Source of the DNA: JAGOTP01 sp964567995
Lineage (GTDB): Bacteria > Patescibacteriota > Patescibacteriia > 2-12-FULL-60-25
Assembly (NCBI GenBank): GCA_964567995.1
Contig: CAZMOB010000003.1
Location: 124,001 to 188,000 of the forward strand
Length of the DNA: 64,000 nt
Direction of reading: 5' to 3'
Shown here: positions 59,823-64,000 of the stretch, piece after piece
How positions within the stretch are numbered: the stretch's first letter is position 1
How the letters are laid out: each line of letters begins with the position of its first letter
Position numbers and translations under genes: made by a program
Notes under the pieces: generated by a model
Databases searched by the model: none
What the model saw: the letters and a program-made list of their open reading frames with translations, nothing else
What the model was told of the DNA's origin: nothing

Positions 59823-60032
59823 ATGAAACCCGATAAGAAGAACGTTCAGACCATCCCTATGTTCCCTGCCGGCCGCAGGCCAGCAGAACTCGTTCGAGCA
59901 GAAGCCGCCCGACCTGAAGGACCGGTGAAACCGTTCGACCTCGTGGACTGCTTCTCAGCCGAAGGCCGCGAGACCCTCGATCCCGCAGCGGTCCGTGCTG
60001 CCCAGGAGAAGGCGCAGGGGGAGGAGAAATAA
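59823..60032 (+). CDS. Small hypothetical protein (GC-rich cassette)
   Basis: 69 residues from ATG 59823; the frame is open upstream but crosses the promoter. Charged and Pro/Ala-rich (FPAGRRPAELVRAEAARPEG), ending in an acidic helix. No TM, no family recognised. Own promoter and a double terminator. Confidence 0.5.
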   Translation: MKPDKKNVQTIPMFPAGRRPAELVRAEAARPEGPVKPFDLVDCFSAEGRETLDPAAVRAAQEKAQGEEK

Positions 60033-60061
60033 GCCAACCTTCGAAGACTCTCCGAGCCTTT

Positions 60062-60134
60062 GGCTCGTCGCACCCCGGGCGTGACGAGCCACTTACGCAC
60101 TACGCGCTGCTCCCCGTAGTGCGTTTTGCGTTGT
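60062..60134 (+). terminator. Double terminator of the 59823 cassette
   Basis: GGCTCGTC/GACGAGCC (60062-60090) followed by ACGCACTAC/GTAGTGCGT (60095-60124) and tail TTTGCGTTG. The second hairpin is nearly the same as the one at 60854. Confidence 0.75.
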
Positions 60135-60147
60135 AGGAAACGCTTTC

Positions 60148-60176
60148 TTGCAAAAAAAGAAATAATTTGATATAAA
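60148..60176 (+). promoter_or_regulatory. Promoter of the 60224 cassette
   Basis: TTGCAA at 60148-60153, 17-nt spacer, TATAAA at 60171-60176. Confidence 0.65.
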
Positions 60177-60223
60177 ATGAACGCCGAAACAGTCCATTCA
60201 ACAACTTCATAGGAGGAAGCAGA

Positions 60224-60823
60224 GTGTACACAAGCATGCTCATCATCGGTCCGTGCAACCCTGGCACTGGCCAGAGACTACGGAAATTCCTGACGGGTCT
60301 AGGCTTCACACGCTACCCACTCGTCAAAGATCGGGCGGCGAACGCCCAGGACATCATCGCACGAGCTGATGCAGAAGGGGGAATTCCGATCACTCTGCTC
60401 TGGGACGGAAAAGAAAGGATCGTACAACGGTTGGAAGACCTGTTTCAAGCCGACACGTTGCCAGGCAGGCGGTACCTCCTCCTCACACCATCCGACGTCG
60501 CGAGCGCGATCGTGAGCGATTGGATCGAACGGAGTCCAGACTTCGATCCGGATAATGAGCGGCTGCTCGTGATTTCCGAGGAAGATCTCTGTTCCGATAC
60601 GGTAGTCACGACCGCTCGCATGCATCTCACAACTAGCCACGCAGGGTACCTCGGTCGCCGTCAGCCTCAAGTAGGATCAGGAAGCACTGCGGGGCAACGC
60701 CCCGACCCGGCTCCGATCACCGAATTGCCCGGGAGCCCGGAACGGAACGTGGGCAATATCGTCCCTAGCGATATGCGTGATGGAAAGATAAAAATCAAGA
60801 AGAACAAACCCCCTCATTTTTAG
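60224..60823 (+). CDS. Hypothetical protein (GC-rich cassette)
   Basis: 199 residues from GTG 60224 with AGGAGG 7 nt upstream. An alpha/beta N-terminal domain (MLIIGPCNPGTGQRLRKFL, GGIPITLLWDGKERIVQRLE, RRYLLLTPSDV) with a GPCNPGTGQ turn that looks like a loose P-loop but lacks the Lys, and a disordered Pro/Gly/Lys-rich tail. No family recognised. Confidence 0.6.
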   Translation: MYTSMLIIGPCNPGTGQRLRKFLTGLGFTRYPLVKDRAANAQDIIARADAEGGIPITLLWDGKERIVQRLEDLFQADTLPGRRYLLLTPSDVASAIVSDWIERSPDFDPDNERLLVISEEDLCSDTVVTTARMHLTTSHAGYLGRRQPQVGSGSTAGQRPDPAPITELPGSPERNVGNIVPSDMRDGKIKIKKNKPPHF

Positions 60824-60853
60824 CGTCTAAACAGCTTCTTCGTCGCCCTCGAT

Positions 60854-60894
60854 GACGCACTACGTACTACTACTCGTGGTGCGTTTTGCGTTTT
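60854..60894 (+). terminator. Terminator of the 60224 cassette
   Basis: GACGCACTAC and GTGGTGCGT stem with tail TTTGCGTTTT; near-duplicate of the hairpin at 60095. Confidence 0.8.
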
Positions 60895-60919
60895 AAATGT
60901 TTTAAAAAGTGTTTTATTT

Positions 60920-61375
60920 TTAAGACTTCACGGAAACAACGCGTACGCCCGTTTCAGATGGCTGAATATTAATATTCAAGATTCGCGCGCCAAAATTTTG
61001 AAGCGCCTCCCCTAACTGTTCAGGCCATTCAATCGCCACAATCGTTCCAGGCTCGGCGAGCTCAGCTTCTACATCAAGCGCGTAGACATCCGAAGCTTTC
61101 TCCAGCCGATAGGCATCAATGTGTACCAAGCGACGAATCCCATTTCGAGGAACGGGCAACACGTACGCACGCAATAAAGAAAAGGTTGGACTCCGAGGAC
61201 GATCGACGACACCCAAGAGATCCGCCAACGCTTGGACAAATGTTGTTTTGCCTGCCCCAAGCGGACCAGACAACGCCAAAATCAATGGCGCGCGCAGGTG
61301 TTCAACAACCGCTTGTACCACCTTCTCCCACTCTTCTACGCTTTGCCCGCTTAACTGAAATGATTGTTCACTCAT
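60920..61375 (-). CDS. tsaE: tRNA threonylcarbamoyladenosine biosynthesis protein TsaE
   Basis: 151 residues from ATG 61375. P-loop SGPLGAGKTTFVQALA, then SPTFSLLRAY, LVHIDAYRLE and VAIEWPEQL, the full TsaE pattern. It is the ATPase of the t6A machinery for tRNAs reading ANN codons, working with TsaD and TsaB. Its ATG overlaps the TsaD stop by 4 nt. Confidence 0.9.
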   Translation of the reverse strand: MSEQSFQLSGQSVEEWEKVVQAVVEHLRAPLILALSGPLGAGKTTFVQALADLLGVVDRPRSPTFSLLRAYVLPVPRNGIRRLVHIDAYRLEKASDVYALDVEAELAEPGTIVAIEWPEQLGEALQNFGARILNINIQPSETGVRVVSVKS

Positions 61376-62430
61376 ACGCCGATATTCCAATCTGGATCAA
61401 TTTCCACATCTTGCCAAGGTGTGACATCACCAAGTTTGTACCGCCAGTACCCAGCGGCCGCGATCATCGCTGCGTTATCGGTAATGTACTTGCGCATGGA
61501 GGGAATGTACTGGACATGTGGAAGCTGTTGCTTGAGGGTCTTTCCCAAACGAGTACGCAAAACGGCATTCGCGGACACACCTCCGACCAAAAGCACACCC
61601 TTCACTCGCTCCTTTTTCGCTGCCGCCAAGGTTTTTTCCACCAAAATTTCCACGATCGCTTCTTGAACCGAAGCCGCCAAATCGTTCGTCGTCTGTTCAA
61701 GATTCTTTGTCGTTGTTTTCACCTCTTCCCACGTCGTACGAACAGCGGTCTTCAAGCCACTAAAACTAAAATCAAACGTACCGTCATGACGCATCGGCCG
61801 AGGCAACGCAAAGGCTTTCTTATCTCCTTCCAATGCACGCTTCGCAATCTGCGGACCGCCGGGATACGGTAAACCCATCAGCTTTGCCGCTTTGTCGAAC
61901 GCTTCGCCAGCGGCATCATCACGGGTTTGGCCAATGAGACGATACTTGCCCAACGCTTCAACCATGACAAGTTCAGTGTGACCACCAGATACAATCAGCG
62001 CGAGCAAGGGGTACTCCCAACATCGGCGCTTATGCCCATCGAGCCAAGCAGAAGCAACATGTCCTTCAAGATGGTTTACCGCGACAAGCGGCTTCTGCGA
62101 CAACCAAGCCAGGGTACGAGCCGCTTCTACGCCCACACTGAGCGCCGTCGGGAGTCCTGGACCGCGAGTTACTGCAATAACATCAAATGCCTCCATCCCC
62201 TTTTTCCCCAGCGCTTGTGTCAATAGAGAGACCGTCTCCGGAACATGCGAACGCGCTGCTACTTCTGGCACGACACCGCCATACTTTTGATGGATCGGGA
62301 CCTGGGATGAGACAAGATGCTCCAGAACTTTTACTTCCTCAGGCTGACCCACCCGTTCACGTACAGAAATTAAAGACACGGCCGTTTCATCACAGCTGGT
62401 CTCAATCGCGAGGACACGGACAGGCTTCAT
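61372..62430 (-). CDS. tsaD: tRNA N6-adenosine threonylcarbamoyltransferase TsaD
   Basis: 352 residues from ATG 62430; 12 more codons are open upstream. VLAIETSCDETAVSL, VPEVAARSH, VNHLEGHVASAW (metal His pair), LALIVSGGHTELV, GAAGEAFDKAAKLM-like DDAAGEAFDKAAKL and GGVSANAVLR. It carries out the last step of t6A synthesis. Coupled to tsaE. Confidence 0.95.
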   Translation of the reverse strand: MKPVRVLAIETSCDETAVSLISVRERVGQPEEVKVLEHLVSSQVPIHQKYGGVVPEVAARSHVPETVSLLTQALGKKGMEAFDVIAVTRGPGLPTALSVGVEAARTLAWLSQKPLVAVNHLEGHVASAWLDGHKRRCWEYPLLALIVSGGHTELVMVEALGKYRLIGQTRDDAAGEAFDKAAKLMGLPYPGGPQIAKRALEGDKKAFALPRPMRHDGTFDFSFSGLKTAVRTTWEEVKTTTKNLEQTTNDLAASVQEAIVEILVEKTLAAAKKERVKGVLLVGGVSANAVLRTRLGKTLKQQLPHVQYIPSMRKYITDNAAMIAAAGYWRYKLGDVTPWQDVEIDPDWNIGV

Positions 62431-62466
62431 TTGAGGGCACAGTAGCAAACCTAGGAAAAGTCTCAA

Positions 62467-63519
62467 CTATTCGGACTTGTCAGACAGAATCCCATCTGGA
62501 AACGACGGTCGGCTAAAATCCAGCAACGCCAGTGTACGAATCGTGTCTAATGCCGCCAAACGACGCTGAATCAAGCGTTGCTCTACCTGATCATCGGCAT
62601 ACTTGATCAACTCAGTGCGGAGTTTCGCTTCCAGTTCATCCAAGACTTCGGGTAATTGACGGCGGTTCAAACGAGTTGTCGGTCGTGTGAGAAAATCATG
62701 CACGTCTTTTTCAAACAAGGTGGATCCAAGATATGTCGGGCTGGGGGCGTTCAATAGAAACTCAATCTGCGTCCGTTTTGCATCCCAGGTTCGCTCAGGA
62801 GCGTCGTGCAGTTTTTTCCATTCAAGACGATCCGCTTGGATTTCGCCCAAACTGATCCGTTGTTCCGCTCGCTTCGTAAACACTCGCCATAGATCGAAGT
62901 GATATGGTTCGCGCTTTTCGAGCGACAACAGGAAAATCGTGTATTGGATCGCGATCTCTTCGGGAGAATAATTCGTGAGCCGAGGATGCGCTTCCAGTCT
63001 GGTTTGAAAGTCTTTCGGATGTTTCACGCGCTCAGCTACTTCTTCAAAAATAGCTTGCATTGTACGCGCATCTGCTTTCGCCTGTTTTATCTCTTCTTCC
63101 GTTCGTGGCGTAATTTGAGTCGGCAAAACACGCTCTAGATAGTGTTCCAGATCGTGAATTGTTGGAGGAGCTGGCGGAGGTTCGGGCGCTGGTTCAATCA
63201 CATCAAACGCCCAGCGACCGAGCGATCCCCATTTTAGATGTAGATCCTCCAAAATATTCGCCAATTCTTGAACACGACGATCAGTCGTTCCACGAGTGAG
63301 CGCGGTCATCACCCACCCACGCACCACGCGTTGCGTATCTTCTATTTTCTCAAGATGTCCCACTTCATCTGAATCTAAAAACAACTGAATTCCTTCTTTT
63401 AGAGGACGGGTTCGATCCGCAAAAATCTCTGTCAGTCGCCGAGCGGCGGCGAGTTTGCGAGCCTCGTATCCTTCCGCCTGCACATCAGCGATTTGATATA
63501 CTTCACCGCTACTGGTCAT
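62467..63519 (-). CDS. Hypothetical helical protein
   Basis: 350 residues, soluble and strongly helical, with a Pro-rich hinge (EPAPEPPPAPPTIHDLE) near 110-125 and a C-terminal Arg/Glu/Leu-rich region (LPEVLDELEAKLRTELIK). No family recognised. It lies 37 nt upstream of tsaD on the same strand and may be transcribed with it. Confidence 0.6.
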   Translation of the reverse strand: MTSSGEVYQIADVQAEGYEARKLAAARRLTEIFADRTRPLKEGIQLFLDSDEVGHLEKIEDTQRVVRGWVMTALTRGTTDRRVQELANILEDLHLKWGSLGRWAFDVIEPAPEPPPAPPTIHDLEHYLERVLPTQITPRTEEEIKQAKADARTMQAIFEEVAERVKHPKDFQTRLEAHPRLTNYSPEEIAIQYTIFLLSLEKREPYHFDLWRVFTKRAEQRISLGEIQADRLEWKKLHDAPERTWDAKRTQIEFLLNAPSPTYLGSTLFEKDVHDFLTRPTTRLNRRQLPEVLDELEAKLRTELIKYADDQVEQRLIQRRLAALDTIRTLALLDFSRPSFPDGILSDKSE

Positions 63520-63568
63520 AAATGCATAGTAGCAAAAGTGCTATAGTCCCGACTATTCTCTTGATTAT

Positions 63569-64000
63569 ATGCTCAGCAGCCTCGCGCACAGAAATAACCT
63601 TCGCATCGTCTTGTGCACATTCGCTGCTGTATTCGTAGCCGCATTGACGATGCTTCTTCTCATTCGAACGGTAAACAATGCGTGGACAGATCGAGGAGAA
63701 CTAACATCAGACACTCATACCCCATTTCGTCTCACAGAGATCTCCCCTGAAATCGTACTCACCTCTTTTTTGCATCGCGAAGATTACTCCGTTGATCCAA
63801 AGGGGCGTATCCTCCTCATTCCGCATCACTTGGTAGCCGGTCGTGAAATCGCGAGCTTACTCGCCTCATCGCCTGTCTATTCAGAAGCGCTTCTTCTTTC
63901 TCCCGATCACTTTTCCCAAGGAAAACAAGCCCTTTCGACAACAGGGAAAGTATTCGAATGGAATGAAGAACGAATTGTTCCAAACAATCACCTCATCAAT
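63569..64000 (+). CDS. Memo-like (AmmeMemoRadiSam B) protein with N-terminal TM, partial
   Basis: The first 144 residues run off the window end. A hydrophobic helix (about 13-33) precedes LLIPHHLVAGREIASLLASS and ALLLSPDHFSQGKQALST, matching the Memo family core, where PHH and PDHF supply metal-ligand His residues. Memo proteins are dioxygenase-like metal proteins. A TATTCT box ends 10 nt before the ATG; no SD. Confidence 0.75.
   Translation, partial: MLSSLAHRNNLRIVLCTFAAVFVAALTMLLLIRTVNNAWTDRGELTSDTHTPFRLTEISPEIVLTSFLHREDYSVDPKGRILLIPHHLVAGREIASLLASSPVYSEALLLSPDHFSQGKQALSTTGKVFEWNEERIVPNNHLIN

Noticed and set aside
1..64000. CRISPR array, rRNA operon, insertion sequence with terminal inverted repeats
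   Set aside because: No regularly spaced direct repeats, rRNA signatures or transposase genes were seen; the only recombinases are one serine and two tyrosine types.

Overview
The window reads as a chromosomal segment of a Patescibacteria (CPR)-type bacterium. Evidence is the mix of core single-copy genes (ribosomal proteins S1 and L19, ftsH, secG, tsaE-tsaD, gmk), a type IV pilus ATPase and prepilin peptidase, many short membrane or hypothetical genes without biosynthetic operons, and tRNA genes that include an unusual tRNA-Ile with a UAU anticodon. The lineage is inferred from gene content only; there is no rRNA in the window.

Two gene populations are interleaved. The native genes have mixed third-codon positions, mostly lack a Shine-Dalgarno (SD) sequence, and several start 6-10 nt after a -10 box, so their transcripts look leaderless or nearly so. 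The second population, about eighteen mostly small genes scattered over the whole window, is GC-rich at third positions. Most of these have an AGGAGG-type SD, many have their own TTGAC-N17-TATAAT-like promoter in an AT-rich strip, and most end in a long-loop GC hairpin with a tail such as GCGTTTT. They behave as one-gene cassettes set between native genes. They include a radical SAM protein, a SLOG-like protein, a tyrosine recombinase lacking three key catalytic residues, a protein kinase lacking the ATP-anchoring Lys, an N-formylglutamate amidohydrolase-like protein and many unknowns.

Layout. 1-3.1 kb: end of a GH3 glycosidase, a membrane-anchored unknown, YwbE, NUDIX. 3.1-5.5 kb: two GC-rich cassettes around a DUF218 gene. 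5.5-16 kb: small native genes (RraB-like, A24 prepilin peptidase, DM13, P-loop kinase, DUF3592, TrmB, hydrolase, methyltransferase, VOC, CYTH, RibD_C) plus a radical SAM cassette. 16-19.5 kb: a decayed mobile or defence island (Vsr and XRE remnants, large serine recombinase) abutting tRNA-His. 19.5-30 kb: degenerate recombinase cassette, tRNA-Ile, PEDS1/CarF-like desaturase, RluD, Gmk, L19, DsbA-like, SecG plus peptide-binding protein, slipin, tRNA-Arg. 31-41 kb: ABC-2 exporter, Xer recombinase and envelope glycan genes. 41-53.7 kb: a large Ig-like surface protein and a dense block of GC-rich cassettes, with S1 and an F420-ligase-like gene. 53.8-64 kb: FtsH, PilB, three more cassettes, TsaE/TsaD and the start of a Memo-like protein.

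The most unusual signals are two families of dispersed structured elements just 3' of GC-rich genes. Family A has two copies of about 135 nt (47186-47320 and 48410-48547), with two hairpins whose 7-nt loops are exactly complementary and a covarying variable hairpin. Family B has three 39-nt copies near 16025, 19611 and 27707, with compensatory stems. Together with the cassette architecture they suggest a dispersed GC-rich cassette system that I cannot match to a described one.
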